Below, one piece after another: positions 9,342 through 19,288 of a stretch of 64,000 nt of DNA. Positions within the stretch are counted from its first letter, which is position 1, and every line of letters begins with the position of its first letter. A program made the translations under genes and the position numbers. Origin of the DNA: an uncultured Comamonas sp. (GTDB taxonomy: Bacteria > Pseudomonadota > Gammaproteobacteria > Burkholderiales > Burkholderiaceae_C); assembly GCA_947306475.1 (NCBI GenBank), contig CAMZGS010000009.1, forward strand, positions 88,770-152,769, in the 5' to 3' direction. The notes beneath the pieces were generated by a model, which saw only the letters and a list, made by a program, of their open reading frames with translations, was not told the DNA's origin and searched no databases.

Positions 9342-9704
9342 TCAGTCCTTGGGCGCGGCCTGCAGCGCCTGCGCAAAGCTGGCCGGTGCCGCCACGGAGG
9401 CGGGCATCTGGGGCGGTGGGGCCTGCACCGGATCCGTGCCCCAGACGTGCAGGCACTGGATGTGCTGCGGGGACACGCCCAGCACCAGGCAGGCGCGCTC
9501 GCCATTGCGCTCCAGCTCCACCGTCACCACGCGCTGGCCGGGGCCCAGGGCCATGGCGTGCAGCACCTGGCCTTGGACGCCCGCCACACCGCGTGCGGCA
9601 TTGGCACGCTGCTGCAAGCGGCGCAGCAGCCACGGCAAGGCGGCCATGGCCACCACGACGGCGGCCAGGGCCAGCAGGGAAACGCTGAGGCTGGAGTCGG
9701 TCAC
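9342..9704 (-). CDS. fliO: Flagellar biosynthesis protein FliO
   Basis: FliO, 120 residues, is a small single-pass membrane protein that stabilises FliP during export-gate assembly. One hydrophobic segment is at about residues 8-27, followed by a cytoplasmic domain with the pattern ALGPGQRVVTVELERNGERACLVLGV that is usual for FliO. Sequence conservation in this family is low, so the call rests on this pattern plus the position between fliN and fliP. Confidence 0.9.
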   Translation of the reverse strand: MTDSSLSVSLLALAAVVVAMAALPWLLRRLQQRANAARGVAGVQGQVLHAMALGPGQRVVTVELERNGERACLVLGVSPQHIQCLHVWGTDPVQAPPPQMPASVAAPASFAQALQAAPKD

Positions 9705-9714
9705 TGCAAGACCA

Positions 9715-10173
9715 TCAGCCGCGGCTGACGCGGCGCAGTCGCTCGGACGGTGTGACCACGTCGGTCAGGCGGATACCGAACTTGTCGTTCACCACCACCA
9801 CTTCGCCTTGGGCGATCAGATAGCCGTTGACCAGCACGTCCATGGGCTCACCGGCCAGGGCATCGAGCTCGACCACCGAGCCCTGGGCCAGTTGCAGGAT
9901 GTATTTGATCGGCACCTTGGTGCGGCCCAGCTCCACCGACAGTTGCACTGGAATGTCCAGCACCATGTTGATGTCGTTGACGGGCACGCCCGAGCCGCCG
10001 CCCGGCGGGGGGCTGGCGAAGGCGGGGGCCGGCTGACCGGTCAGCGGGCCGCCTTGCTCGGCGTCCAGCGCATTTTGTGCGCCGTCGAGTTGTTTTTGCT
10101 CTTCCAGAGCCTCGGCCCAGTCCGAAAACGGATCATCGCCAGCTGGGGTATCGTTGTTCTGGTCCATTGCCAT
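9715..10173 (-). CDS. fliN: Flagellar motor switch protein FliN
   Basis: FliN, about 152 residues, forms the lower C-ring of the flagellar motor and binds the export ATPase complex. The C-terminal SpoA-type domain is clear (LSVELGRTKVPIKYILQLAQGSVVELD and VNDKFGIRLTDVV). The N-terminal 65 residues are acidic and glycine-rich with no recognised fold. The start at 10173 is chosen because its ATG overlaps the fliM stop as TAATG and is preceded by GGAG; the frame also extends upstream inside fliM. Confidence 0.95.
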   Translation of the reverse strand: MAMDQNNDTPAGDDPFSDWAEALEEQKQLDGAQNALDAEQGGPLTGQPAPAFASPPPGGGSGVPVNDINMVLDIPVQLSVELGRTKVPIKYILQLAQGSVVELDALAGEPMDVLVNGYLIAQGEVVVVNDKFGIRLTDVVTPSERLRRVSRG

Positions 10174-11168
10174 TATTTCTCTCCGGTCCAACTGGACTCT
10201 GCACTGCGCAGACACTGCTCAATGCGAATTGCATACTTGTTGTTGTGGGTGCCGTACTGGCACTCGAAGACGGGAACCCCGCCGATCGAGGCGCGAATGC
10301 GTGGCTCACGCACCAACTCGATGAAGTCGCCGGGCTTCATGGCCAGCAGCTGCTCCACGGTGGCGTCGGCACGTGCCAGCTCGGCCACCAGGGTGACTTC
10401 TGCCGACTGAATCTCCCGCGTCAGCACCTTCACCCAGCGCCGGTCAACCTCCATGGAGTCGCCCTGCGTGGAGGAGTACAGGATGTCGCGGATGGGCTCC
10501 AGCGTTGCATAGGGCATGCAGATGTGGATTGCCCCGGAAACATCACCGATCTCCAGCTGGAACGCGGTGGACACCACGATTTCGCTGGGCGTGGCGATGT
10601 TGGCAAATTGCGGCTGCATCTCCGAGCGCTGGTAGGCCAGCTCCAGGGGGTAGATGCCGTGCCAGGCCTTCTTGTACTCCTCGCTGATGACGTCCACCAG
10701 GCGGTTGATGACGCGCTGTTCGGTGGCGGAAAAGTCGCGGCCTTCGATGCGGGTTTGCAGACGGCCAGCGCCGCCGTACAGGGTGTCGATGATGCCGAAC
10801 ACCAGTGAGGGTTCGCACACCACCAGACCGTTGCCGCGCAGCGGCCGTATGCCCACGATGTTGAAGTTGGTCGGCACGGCCAGGCGGCGCAGGAAAGCGC
10901 TGTAACGCTGCACGCTGACGGTACCTACCGACACTTCGGGGCTGCGACGGATGAAGTTGAACAGCCCGATGCGGAAGTTGCGTGCAAAGCGCTCGTTGAC
11001 GATCTCCATCGTCGGCATGCGCCCACGGACGATGCGTTCCTGGCTGGAGATGTCGTAATTGCGAAACGAGCCTTCTTCCGCCTCCGTAATGTCGGTCTTC
11101 TGGCTTTCGCCAGTCACCCCTTCCAGAAGGGCGTCGACTTCTTCCTGAGACAGAAAAGAATCACTCAT
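10173..11168 (-). CDS. fliM: Flagellar motor switch protein FliM
   Basis: FliM, 331 residues, is the C-ring protein that receives CheY-phosphate and switches rotation. The N terminus (DSFLSQEEVDALLEG) is the conserved CheY-binding peptide. The middle CheC-like domain and a C-terminal SpoA domain follow, with the family pattern FARNFRIGLFNFIRRSPEV. It follows fliL after 18 bases and overlaps fliN by one base. Its partner chemotaxis operon is at the right end of the window. Confidence 0.97.
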   Translation of the reverse strand: MSDSFLSQEEVDALLEGVTGESQKTDITEAEEGSFRNYDISSQERIVRGRMPTMEIVNERFARNFRIGLFNFIRRSPEVSVGTVSVQRYSAFLRRLAVPTNFNIVGIRPLRGNGLVVCEPSLVFGIIDTLYGGAGRLQTRIEGRDFSATEQRVINRLVDVISEEYKKAWHGIYPLELAYQRSEMQPQFANIATPSEIVVSTAFQLEIGDVSGAIHICMPYATLEPIRDILYSSTQGDSMEVDRRWVKVLTREIQSAEVTLVAELARADATVEQLLAMKPGDFIELVREPRIRASIGGVPVFECQYGTHNNKYAIRIEQCLRSAESSWTGEK

Positions 11169-11186
11169 GGTGCATCCCTGCAGTCT

Positions 11187-11732
11187 TTACTGAATGATGA
11201 AACTGGAGAACAGCACGCGGCGCACCGGATTGGCGGGGCGGCGGGGCTGCTCGTATTCATCGTCGTATTCGCTGTCTTCGCTGACGCGTGCAGCCCTTCT
11301 GTTGCCACCCAGCGGGCGCGCCACTTCCCGACGGATGTCGGCCGCCAGCTGCTCCTTGCCTTCGCGACCTAGCAACTCACTGGCGCTGCGCTGGGAGACC
11401 AGGCGCAGGATGCCATCGCGAATGCTGGGCATGAACTGCTTGACCTGTTCGGCGGTCTTGTCGTCCTGCAGCTCCAGCGTGATGCCCAGCTGGATGAAGC
11501 GATCACCACCTGGATCGGCCAGGTTCACGACAAGGGTTTCCAGAGGAAGAAAGGTGGGTACCAGCGCTGCGGCCGATCGGTTGCTTGCCTCCTCGTCCCT
11601 TTGCTGGTTCATCACTGTCAGCAGCACGATCGTGGCTGCCACCACCAAAAGCGCCACAACGGCGCCGATGACGATCAGTTTCTTGCCATTCTTTGCTGGA
11701 GGAGCGTTACCTGCAGTGTTGGATGCTGCCAC
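11187..11732 (-). CDS. fliL: Flagellar basal body-associated protein FliL
   Basis: FliL, about 181 residues, surrounds the stator units and supports torque under load. A single membrane helix (about residues 20-42, VIGAVVALLVVAATIVLLTV) is followed by a periplasmic domain ending in the FliL-type VRRVLFSSFIIQ. I prefer a GTG start at 11732 because AAGGA stands nine bases before it; an ATG at 11765 in the same frame has no visible ribosome site. A 161-base gap separates it from fliK, so a separate promoter for fliL-M-N-O-P-Q-R is possible. Confidence 0.9.
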   Translation of the reverse strand: MAASNTAGNAPPAKNGKKLIVIGAVVALLVVAATIVLLTVMNQQRDEEASNRSAAALVPTFLPLETLVVNLADPGGDRFIQLGITLELQDDKTAEQVKQFMPSIRDGILRLVSQRSASELLGREGKEQLAADIRREVARPLGGNRRAARVSEDSEYDDEYEQPRRPANPVRRVLFSSFIIQ

Positions 11733-11893
11733 GTTGGTATTCCTTGTTGATAAACCCTGTCGCATCCGTTCTGCAACAAGGAAAAAAATTGCTACCTATT
11801 ATTACCATTGGAGCCGCGAATCATAGCCAAGTTGGGCCGCGGCGCGCGCGCCTTGGGCGCAGATTCCGAGTGCTTTTGGTGTCTGTTACAGAC

Positions 11894-13180
11894 TCAGGCA
11901 TAGACGTTCAGGCGCCCTTGTGGTGCTGTGGTTGCACCTTGGGGTTGGGCGTCCTGCGGCAGGGTTGCGGCCGATATTGTCGCCTGACGGGCAGTTCCCC
12001 AGCCGTCGGCAGGGGTGTGTGCCGAGCCTTCCTGGTTCCGGGCGTCGGCCTGCACGTGCGCACCTGCCAACTGCAGGCCTTGCTGCGCCAGCATCTCGCG
12101 CAGTTGTCCCATGCCGTCGTCCAGCAGGGCGCGCATTTCCTCCTGGTTGGTGCGCAGCACGACATGGGCTTCCTGCCCGTGCAGCTGCACCTGCACCCGC
12201 ACCGGCTGGCCATCGCGCTGGATGAGCACTTCGGCACGTTGTTGCTGGCCTTGCAGCCAGAAGCGCAGGTCCTCCTGGCGGGCCTGCTCCTGGGCCTGTG
12301 CCCACTGGGCGTTGTGGTTGGCCTGGGGGGCCTGCACGGCCTGCTCCGTCAGGCGGGCTGCGCCGCTGCTGTGCAGTCCGGTGGCTGTTGCGCTGTGTTC
12401 GGCGGAGGCATCGGCATTGCGGCGGGGTGTTGTGGGGCGCTCTGCGCCCAGCCATTGCGCGGCCCATTGCGTCACCAGGCTGGCAGCGGCCTGCAGCGGC
12501 GGCGGTGGGCTGCCTGTATCCAGCATGCCGTGCAGGGCGATACGACCCAGTTGTGGGGCCTGTTCAGCAGGGTCGTCCGGCGCCTGGGTATCTCCTGCCA
12601 GCCCGGCCAGATTTTTCGGATCAGTGGCGTGCTCCAGTTGTTCGGACTGCGCGGCCAGGCTTACGGCCTGGGCGGCGTTGGCGATGGTTGCAGAGTCGGT
12701 GCCATTGGCCTGGACGGGTGAGGATACGCCCAGCGATGCGGTGAGCAAGCCTTGTGTGGGCTTGCCCCAGCTGGCACTGGAGGCCAGTGCCGAATCCGTC
12801 AGCGGTTCGGCGGGTACGCCGTCGCGCACGGCACGGTCGGCCTGGGTGTCCAGGTGCAGGGTCTGGCCCACCAGGGTGCTCAGGTCGGCCAGTGGCAGCA
12901 GGTCGTCGTCGGTCAGCGCGGCGGAAGTATCCAGCGCTTGCCCGGAGGTGACCGGGGGCGTGTCCAGTGCATCGCTCAGGTCCTGGGTGACGACGGAGGG
13001 GAGGCTGTCCAGAGTTGGCAGCTCTGCGGGCTCCTGGATCTCCTGACCCTGCAGCAGGGCCAGAAATGGGGGTGGCGCATCCTCGCCAGAGGCATTGGTT
13101 GCAGCAGAGGGTTTCTTGCTGGCGGAGCCTGTGGCTGCCACCACGGCGGGCGGTGCGGCTGGCGCAGAAGCAATCGTCAT
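11894..13180 (-). CDS. fliK: Flagellar hook-length control protein FliK
   Basis: FliK, 428 residues, is the exported ruler that sets hook length and switches export specificity. The first 300 or so residues are low-complexity, rich in alanine, proline, serine and threonine. The C-terminal domain (about residues 310-400) has the conserved pattern LIQRDGQPVRVQVQLHGQEAHVVL and the LREMLAQQGLQLAGAHV helix expected of FliK. It follows fliJ after three bases. Its length is in the usual range. Confidence 0.92.
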   Translation of the reverse strand: MTIASAPAAPPAVVAATGSASKKPSAATNASGEDAPPPFLALLQGQEIQEPAELPTLDSLPSVVTQDLSDALDTPPVTSGQALDTSAALTDDDLLPLADLSTLVGQTLHLDTQADRAVRDGVPAEPLTDSALASSASWGKPTQGLLTASLGVSSPVQANGTDSATIANAAQAVSLAAQSEQLEHATDPKNLAGLAGDTQAPDDPAEQAPQLGRIALHGMLDTGSPPPPLQAAASLVTQWAAQWLGAERPTTPRRNADASAEHSATATGLHSSGAARLTEQAVQAPQANHNAQWAQAQEQARQEDLRFWLQGQQQRAEVLIQRDGQPVRVQVQLHGQEAHVVLRTNQEEMRALLDDGMGQLREMLAQQGLQLAGAHVQADARNQEGSAHTPADGWGTARQATISAATLPQDAQPQGATTAPQGRLNVYA

Positions 13181-13183
13181 GGT

Positions 13184-13648
13184 TTATGCCTCCTGAAATT
13201 GCATACCGAAGGTGCGGCCAATGAACTGCAGCGCGGCACGCTCATCGGTTTGTTTTTGGTCACGGCGCTGCTGGGCCAGCGCCATGTCGCGGCGGCGCAT
13301 CTGCACCACTTTTTCCAGGCTGGACAGGCGCAGTTCGGCGGTCATCAGGGCATGGCGGGCAGCCTGCAGACGCAGCTCCTGATCGCGCATGACCTTGGTC
13401 TGCAGCTCCAGGGCATGCTGCAGGCGCTGCATGAACTGGCGGTGGTGGTACATCACTTCGGGCTTGAGCTCCATGCCTTCCTGAGCACCCCAGCGCTGCT
13501 GCATCTCCTGCATGTACGACTGCAGTTGATCCATCTGCCCTTGCGCAGCGGCATGGGACTGCTGACGTTCGCGCAGCGCCTGGCGGGCTTCATCGCGTTT
13601 GCGCGTGGCCATCTCGATGGCCACCATCAGCGCATTCAGTGAAGACAT
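13184..13648 (-). CDS. fliJ: Flagellar export protein FliJ
   Basis: FliJ, about 154 residues, is a coiled-coil stalk protein linking the FliI ATPase ring to the export gate. The sequence is almost entirely charged and helical with heptad-like spacing (residues about 10-140) and no cysteines. The start at 13648 (MSSLNAL) is preceded by GGGAG at eight bases; an earlier in-frame codon lacks a site. It lies between fliI and fliK as in other flagellar operons. Confidence 0.92.
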   Translation of the reverse strand: MSSLNALMVAIEMATRKRDEARQALRERQQSHAAAQGQMDQLQSYMQEMQQRWGAQEGMELKPEVMYHHRQFMQRLQHALELQTKVMRDQELRLQAARHALMTAELRLSSLEKVVQMRRRDMALAQQRRDQKQTDERAALQFIGRTFGMQFQEA

Positions 13649-13690
13649 ACCCACACTCCCTTTCAAAAACTTTCCAGCATCGCTCTGACG

Positions 13691-15088
13691 TTATGCCGCA
13701 CTCTCCAGCACCTGGGCCATGGCCTCCAGGCTCTCATCCAGGGAGGCGCCTTCGAACATGGTCTGCTGCAGAAATTGGCGCATGGCAGGCTGCAGGCGTA
13801 TTGCTTCATCGACCTGCGGATCCGAGCCATTGACGTAAGCCCCTACTTGTATCAAGTCCTTGCTTTTTTGATAGCGCGAATAAACGGCCCTAAACCGTCT
13901 AGCTAATTCGAAATGCTCACGCGAGACGACGTTGTGCATCACACGCGAGGCCGATTGTTCGATGTCGATGGCCGGGTAGTGCCCTTCCTCTGCCAGCGCA
14001 CGCGAGAGCACATAGTGACCGTCCAGAATGGCGCGCGAGGCGTCCGCGATCGGGTCCTGCTGGTCGTCGCCTTCGGAGAGCACGGTGTAGAAGGCCGTGA
14101 TCGAGCCCACACCGTTCAGGCCATTGCCGCTGCGCTCCACCAGCGCCGGCAGCTTGGCAAAGCACGATGGGGGATAGCCCTTGGTGGCCGGAGGTTCCCC
14201 AATGGCCAGCGCAATCTCGCGCTGTGCCTGGGCGTAGCGGGTGAGCGAATCCATGAGCAGCAGCACGTGCTTGCCCTGGTCGCGGAAGTATTCGGCAATC
14301 GCTGTGGCGTAGCTGGCGCCCTGCATGCGCAGCAGCGGTGGGGCATCGGCGGGCGCTGCCACCACGACGGCGCGGTCGCGGTCCTGGGCGCCCAGAATGT
14401 CTTCGACGAATTCCTTGACCTCGCGGCCACGTTCGCCGATCAGACCCACCACGATGATGTCGGCCTTGGTGTAGCGCGCCATCATGCCCAGCAGCACCGA
14501 CTTGCCCACGCCCGAGCCGGCAAACAGGCCCAGACGCTGTCCGCGCCCCACGGTCAGCAGAGCGTTGATGGCGCGCACGCCGGTATCCAGAATTTCGCGC
14601 ACCGGGGCGCGCTCCATGGCGTTGATCGGTTCGCGCTCCAGCTCCAGGGCCTGTACGTCGCGCAACTGGCCACCATGATCCAGGGGAATGCCCTGGGAGT
14701 CCACCACCCGGCCCAGCAGGCCATTGCCCATGGGCAGGCGCAGCACGCCGGTGCTCATGTCCGGCACCCTGGTATCGCCCAGACGCAGGGGAGGAATGAA
14801 GGGCGGCGCCGGCCGCACGCTGGCGCCGGCAGACAAGCCTTGAATGTCGCCAGCGGGCATCAGGAAGGCGCGCTCGCCGGAGAAGCCGACCACTTCGGCC
14901 AGCACCGGTTCACCGCCGGGCATCTGCACATGGCACTGCGCGCCAACGGGGGCGCGCAGGCCGGAGGCTTCCAGCACCAGTCCGGTCAGGCGTGTGAGTG
15001 TGCCCTGGCTGGACAGCGGCAAGGGCTGGCGCAGGCGCTGCTGCCCCAGGCGCAGCATGGACTGCAGTTGTTCCGCCATCTCAGCCAT
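13691..15088 (-). CDS. fliI: Flagellum-specific ATPase FliI
   Basis: FliI, 465 residues, is the F1-beta-like ATPase that unloads substrate-chaperone complexes at the export gate. The Walker A motif AGSGVGKS lies at residues 190-197, with [13 protein letters not shown] and the [23 protein letters not shown] segment downstream. ATG 15088 overlaps the end of fliH by eight bases; a longer frame upstream only shadows fliH, and an internal ATG at 15079 is possible. A 42-base gap leads to fliJ. Confidence 0.96.
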   Translation of the reverse strand: MAEMAEQLQSMLRLGQQRLRQPLPLSSQGTLTRLTGLVLEASGLRAPVGAQCHVQMPGGEPVLAEVVGFSGERAFLMPAGDIQGLSAGASVRPAPPFIPPLRLGDTRVPDMSTGVLRLPMGNGLLGRVVDSQGIPLDHGGQLRDVQALELEREPINAMERAPVREILDTGVRAINALLTVGRGQRLGLFAGSGVGKSVLLGMMARYTKADIIVVGLIGERGREVKEFVEDILGAQDRDRAVVVAAPADAPPLLRMQGASYATAIAEYFRDQGKHVLLLMDSLTRYAQAQREIALAIGEPPATKGYPPSCFAKLPALVERSGNGLNGVGSITAFYTVLSEGDDQQDPIADASRAILDGHYVLSRALAEEGHYPAIDIEQSASRVMHNVVSREHFELARRFRAVYSRYQKSKDLIQVGAYVNGSDPQVDEAIRLQPAMRQFLQQTMFEGASLDESLEAMAQVLESAA

Positions 15089-15938
15089 GGGATGCGCCCT
15101 CGTACCATGTGGACACCAGCCCCAGCGCCGCAACGGCGCGCTGCCAGCGTTTTTCCAGGCTGCCATCGACCTGGGCGCCCTGGCTTTCCACCCAGCAGTC
15201 GCCCACCGGCACGCTGGCATCCTGCAGCCATTCGATCTTCGGGTTGGGCCAGGCGGCGCGCACGTGCGCTTCCAGGTGCTGCCAGTCGTCGGGGTGGAGA
15301 CGCACGGTGGCTGGTCTGGTTTCCGCCCCCAGCATGTCCAGCGCCTCACGCACCACCGGCATCAGCGCCTGGGGATTGGTGCGCAGCTCCTGGCGCACCA
15401 CCTGGCGCGCAATGTCGCAGGCCAGCTGCAGCAGGTCGGGTGCCACCTGTTGCTGCAGCCCGCGGATGCCCTCCTGCGCCTGGCGCAGCACCTCGGCCAG
15501 ACGCTGGCCGATTTCGCGCCCCTGGTTGTCCTGATACTCCTGCAGGCGCTGCTGCCATTGCTCTGCGGCCTGCTGCTCACCTTGCTGCAGGCCCTGCGCA
15601 AAGCCCTCCTGGCGGGCCTGCTCCAGCATCTGCTGCAGTTCTTCTTCGCTGATGGCCGGCTCTGGCGGGGGCGGCGGTGGTGCCGGTTCCTCGGCCTCGG
15701 CTTCGGACTGGGCTGGCGGTTCGGTCTGCGGCTCTTCAATGGCTGTGGGTGTGGCCGGGGGGTCTTCCAGCAGCGGGCGGAAGTCCTCATTGTCCTGGGC
15801 CAGCGGGGGCAGCATGCCTTCGCCCAATCCGCCCAGGGCAACATCGCCGAATCGCCAGATGCGCACCTGGGCTTCCTGCAACTCTTCGCCGGGGATGAAG
15901 CGTGCCTTGGCCTTGGAGTGGTTGGAGCTACCAGTCAT
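15081..15938 (-). CDS. fliH: Flagellar assembly protein FliH
   Basis: FliH, 285 residues, binds and regulates FliI and tethers it to the C-ring. The N-terminal third is acidic and proline-rich (runs of PPPPPPEP near residue 90). The central part contains the glutamine-rich coiled-coil with [13 protein letters not shown], and the C-terminal part matches the FliH domain ([16 protein letters not shown]). The N-terminal linker is longer than in enteric FliH, which is common in Comamonadaceae. It overlaps fliI by eight bases. Confidence 0.93.
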   Translation of the reverse strand: MTGSSNHSKAKARFIPGEELQEAQVRIWRFGDVALGGLGEGMLPPLAQDNEDFRPLLEDPPATPTAIEEPQTEPPAQSEAEAEEPAPPPPPPEPAISEEELQQMLEQARQEGFAQGLQQGEQQAAEQWQQRLQEYQDNQGREIGQRLAEVLRQAQEGIRGLQQQVAPDLLQLACDIARQVVRQELRTNPQALMPVVREALDMLGAETRPATVRLHPDDWQHLEAHVRAAWPNPKIEWLQDASVPVGDCWVESQGAQVDGSLEKRWQRAVAALGLVSTWYEGASHG

Positions 15939-15950
15939 GTCGTGCTCCCA

Positions 15951-16946
15951 TTACACGAAGGCGTCTTCGGCGCCGCCACCGATGGTGATCTGCTGCTCGT
16001 CGGCCAGACGGCGCACGATCTTGAGCACTTCCTTCTGCTGTGCCTCCACCTCGGACAGGCGCATCGGGCCGCGGCTTTCCAGGTCCTCCTTGAGCGCTTC
16101 GGCGGCACGCTTGGACATGTTGGCCAGGATCTTGTCGCGTACTTCCATCGAGCCGCCCTTGAGCGCCACGATCAGCGTCTCGGAAGCCACCTCGCGCAGC
16201 ACCAGCTGCAGCGAGCGGTCGTCCAGCTTGACCAGGTCGTCGAAGACGAACATCTTGTCCATGATCTTCTGCGCCAGATCCGCGTCGTAGTTGCGGATCG
16301 TGTCCAGCACGGCCACGTCGGCATTGCCGCCCAGCAGGTTGAGCATTTCGGCCGCCGTCTTGACGCCGCCCAGCGAGGTCTTGCGGATCTTGTCGCCGCC
16401 GGCCAGCACCTGGTACAGCACCTCGTTGAGGTCCTTGAGCGCCGAGGGCTGGATGCCTTCGAGCGTTGCCACGCGCAGCATGACCTCGCTGCGCATGCGC
16501 TCGGGCAGCTGCATCAGGATGGCTGCAGACTGCTCGTACTCCAGGTGCACCAGGATGGCTGCCACGATCTGCGGGTGCTCGTTGCGCAGCAGCTCGGCCA
16601 CCGACACCGGGTCCATCCACTTCAGGCTTTCGATGCCCGAGACGTCGCCGCCTTGCAGGATGCGATCGAGCAGCAGGGAGGCCTTGTCGTCGCCCAGCGC
16701 GCGGCGCAGCACAGACTTGACGTAGTCGCTGGCGTCCTCCACCAGCAGACTTTGTGCGGCGCAGTCGTCGGTGAAGCGCGAGATCACAAAGTCCACTTTT
16801 TCCTTGGTCACGCCGCGCATGCGGGCAATGGTCTCGCCCAGCTTCTGCACCTCCTTGGGGGAGAGGTGCTTGAACACCTCTGCGGCTTCCTCCTCGCCCA
16901 GGGACATGAGCAGGATGGCGGCGTCGTTCAAACCACGTTCGTCCAT
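15951..16946 (-). CDS. fliG: Flagellar motor switch protein FliG
   Basis: FliG, 331 residues, is the C-ring protein that contacts the stator and generates torque. The N-terminal domain (AAILLMSLGEEEAAEVFKHL), the EHPQIVAAILVHLE middle domain and the C-terminal torque helix with charged residues (FDDLVKLDDRSLQLVLREV) are all present. It lies 45 bases after fliF and 12 bases before fliH. Confidence 0.97.
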   Translation of the reverse strand: MDERGLNDAAILLMSLGEEEAAEVFKHLSPKEVQKLGETIARMRGVTKEKVDFVISRFTDDCAAQSLLVEDASDYVKSVLRRALGDDKASLLLDRILQGGDVSGIESLKWMDPVSVAELLRNEHPQIVAAILVHLEYEQSAAILMQLPERMRSEVMLRVATLEGIQPSALKDLNEVLYQVLAGGDKIRKTSLGGVKTAAEMLNLLGGNADVAVLDTIRNYDADLAQKIMDKMFVFDDLVKLDDRSLQLVLREVASETLIVALKGGSMEVRDKILANMSKRAAEALKEDLESRGPMRLSEVEAQQKEVLKIVRRLADEQQITIGGGAEDAFV

Positions 16947-16991
16947 AGCAACACTTCTTTATGTCTATTCCAGCGGTACGGTGGCGCGGCT

Positions 16992-18686
16992 TCAGCCTTC
17001 GCTGCCGTTGACCCAGGTCTTGATGATGTTGGCCACCGCAATCGGGTTCTGCTTGGCCAGTGCGCGCGCCTGCTCCAGGCGCAGCTGTTCGGGAGGCACC
17101 TCGCCCGACTTTTGCGGCAGGGCAGGGCGTTCCAGCTCCTCGGCCTCGAGCAGGTCGAGCTGTTGCTGCATTTCCTTCTTGCGGCGGCTCTTGACCAGCG
17201 GACGTACGACGCCGAACGCCAGGATCAGGGCGCCGAGCACAAAGCCCAGGGGCCAGCCGATGGTCTTGATCAGGGCAATCGTCTCGGGTTGCTGCCACAC
17301 CGGCAGGTCGGAGGCCAGGCGCAGCTCCTGCTGGAAGGGCGCATTCATCAGGTTGACCGAGTCGCCGCGCTCGGCGTTGAAGCCGATGGTTTCACGCACC
17401 AGGGCCAGCATCTGGGCCTGCTGCTGCTCCGTCATGGGCTGGGGTGTGGCTACGCCACCGGGCTCCAGCGGCTGGCCGGGCAGGTAGTTGACCACCACGG
17501 CGGCTGTCATGCGGCGGATGGTGCCGGTGCTGCTGCGCGTGACCTTGACGGTCCTGTCCACTTCGTAATTGGTCACGATCTCGCGCTTGCTGCCAGGAAT
17601 CTGCATGAAGGAGCGCTGCTGCTCCTCTGCCGTGCGCAGCGGCTGGGCCGGACCGTTGATGGGCGCGGCGGCAGCTTGCGGCGGCTGGTTGGTGGTGGCG
17701 CCGGGCACGCCAGTGGGCGGCAGGTCCTTGGGCGCGCCGGTGCTCTCCAGCAATTGCTGGCTGCGCACGGCGCTGGAGGCCGCCTCACCCTGGTTGGGCA
17801 TGTGCATTTCGGAGGTCGATTCCGACTGCGAGAAGTCGATGTCGGCCGTCACCTGTGCCTTGACATTGCCTTTGCCGACCACCGGCTCCAGGATGTCCAG
17901 AATGCGCTGCACGTACTGCTTTTCCAGCTGCTGCTGGTACATGAGCTGCTGGATGTCCACCGGGCTTTCCTTGCCATCGGGCGACTGCGACAGCAGCTTG
18001 CCCGTGTCGTCCAGCACGCTCACGCTGCTGGGGGAGAGTTCCGGCACGCTGGATGCGACCAGGTGCACGATGCCGGCAATCTGCGTGCGATCGAGCATGC
18101 GCCCGGGGTGCAGGCTCACGATCACCGAGGCCGAAGGCTTTTGCTGCTCGCGAAAGAAACCATTCTGATTGGGCAGCGCCAGGTGCACGCGCGCATCCTG
18201 CACGGCCGACAGGCCCTGGATGGAGCGCGTCAGCTCACCTTCCAGGGCGCGCTGGTAGTTCACCCGCTCCTGAAACTGGGTGATGCCGAACTTGCTGTTG
18301 TCCATCACCTCGAAGCCGGCCACCGAGCCCTTGGGCAGCCCCTGGGTGGCCAGCTTCAGTCGCACGTCGTGCACCTTGTCGGCCGGGATCAGGATGGCGC
18401 CGCCGCCTTCGGTGTAGCGGTAGGGCACATTCATTTGCGACAACTGCGCCACGATGGCGCCAGCGTCCTTGTCCCCCAGGTTGGAGAACAGCACGCGGTA
18501 GTCGGGCTGGCGCGCAAAAAGGGCTGCGGCCACTACGGCGACCACCGTCAGTGCGGCGATGCCGCCCCAGCGCAGGCGCTGGTTGCGATCCATCTGTTGG
18601 AGGCGTTGTTGCCACGAAGCCGCAGCTGCCGGTGCTCCGGCAACGGCAGGGGGTTGGGCGACAGGTACTTCAGCGACAGCAGACAT
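16992..18686 (-). CDS. fliF: Flagellar MS-ring protein FliF
   Basis: FliF, 564 residues, forms the MS-ring in the inner membrane on which the basal body is built. A first membrane helix is at about residues 38-58 and a second near residue 465-485, flanking the periplasmic ring-building domains (YRVLFSNLGDKDAGAIV). The C-terminal cytoplasmic tail that binds FliG is present. The start at 18686 is preceded by GGAAGAAG; an upstream codon at 18758 lacks support. It is the first gene of the minus-strand operon and is divergent from fliE. Confidence 0.96.
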   Translation of the reverse strand: MSAVAEVPVAQPPAVAGAPAAAASWQQRLQQMDRNQRLRWGGIAALTVVAVVAAALFARQPDYRVLFSNLGDKDAGAIVAQLSQMNVPYRYTEGGGAILIPADKVHDVRLKLATQGLPKGSVAGFEVMDNSKFGITQFQERVNYQRALEGELTRSIQGLSAVQDARVHLALPNQNGFFREQQKPSASVIVSLHPGRMLDRTQIAGIVHLVASSVPELSPSSVSVLDDTGKLLSQSPDGKESPVDIQQLMYQQQLEKQYVQRILDILEPVVGKGNVKAQVTADIDFSQSESTSEMHMPNQGEAASSAVRSQQLLESTGAPKDLPPTGVPGATTNQPPQAAAAPINGPAQPLRTAEEQQRSFMQIPGSKREIVTNYEVDRTVKVTRSSTGTIRRMTAAVVVNYLPGQPLEPGGVATPQPMTEQQQAQMLALVRETIGFNAERGDSVNLMNAPFQQELRLASDLPVWQQPETIALIKTIGWPLGFVLGALILAFGVVRPLVKSRRKKEMQQQLDLLEAEELERPALPQKSGEVPPEQLRLEQARALAKQNPIAVANIIKTWVNGSEG

Positions 18687-18803
18687 ATTCTTCTTCCACA
18701 AACAAGGGGCCAGGGCCAGCACCGGCTCACGCGGTGGCATTGGTGGCACGCAGCCCAAGGTGCCGTCGATTATTCGGAATCGCCCAGGCGGCGTTGGCTC
18801 GAT

Positions 18804-18816
18804 AAAGCGTCGCTTT
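18804..18816. promoter_or_regulatory. Palindrome in the fliF-fliE divergent promoter region
   Basis: The 230 bases between fliF and fliE (18687-18916) must carry promoters for both directions. A perfect 13-base palindrome AAAGCG-T-CGCTTT lies near the middle. It may be an operator for a flagellar regulator. I could not identify confident sigma-28, sigma-54 or sigma-70 boxes in this interval, so the call is tentative. Confidence 0.35.
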
Positions 18817-18916
18817 GCCCATTTATTCGCGCTGCTGCGGTCGGGGCGCAGCGCCTACGATCGGCACCAACTTAGACAACTTCCCGCTTTTTCTCTGAGA
18901 CATCTGGGAGAACACC

Positions 18917-19246
18917 ATGGATCTACGCATTCAAAGCAGCACCCACCCTCTGCGCCCCCTGACATCGACCAGCGATACCGCTGCCCGCCTGACCAAGCCC
19001 CTGCAGGCCGCCGAGGCGGAAGGTCACGGCTTTGGCGTGGCCCTGGAAAACGCCCTGCGTGCGGTCAGCGCCGCACAGAACCACCAGTCCCACCTGCAGC
19101 GCGAGGTGCAGCTGGAAAACCCCGCTGTCAGCCTGGAAGAGACCATGGTCGCCATGCAGAAGGCGCAAATCGGTTTTCAGGCCACGCTGCATGTGCGCAA
19201 CCGCCTGGTGCAGGCCTACACCGATGTGATGAACATGCAGGTCTGA
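18917..19246 (+). CDS. fliE: Flagellar hook-basal body protein FliE
   Basis: FliE, 109 residues, joins the MS-ring to the proximal rod and is needed for export of rod proteins. The C-terminal half has the FliE pattern [31 protein letters not shown]. It is transcribed away from fliF, behind TGGGAG at a suitable distance. It is followed by two hairpin terminators. The neighbouring genes to the right are not flagellar. Confidence 0.96.
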   Translation: MDLRIQSSTHPLRPLTSTSDTAARLTKPLQAAEAEGHGFGVALENALRAVSAAQNHQSHLQREVQLENPAVSLEETMVAMQKAQIGFQATLHVRNRLVQAYTDVMNMQV

Positions 19247-19288
19247 GCACGCTGCCCGGACTTCTGTCTACCCTTTCCCTTCTTGATG

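Noticed and set aside
15952..18690. Possible virulence type III secretion genes
   Set aside because: FliF-FliI-FliP-FliR homology could suggest this, but the presence of fliE, fliG, fliK, fliL, fliM and fliN shows a flagellar system.
14844..18875. A 1343-codon open frame on the plus strand opposite fliI, fliH, fliG and fliF
   Set aside because: It is antisense to four well-identified genes and has histidine/leucine-rich composition typical of reverse-frame reading of GC-rich coding DNA. No domain is visible.
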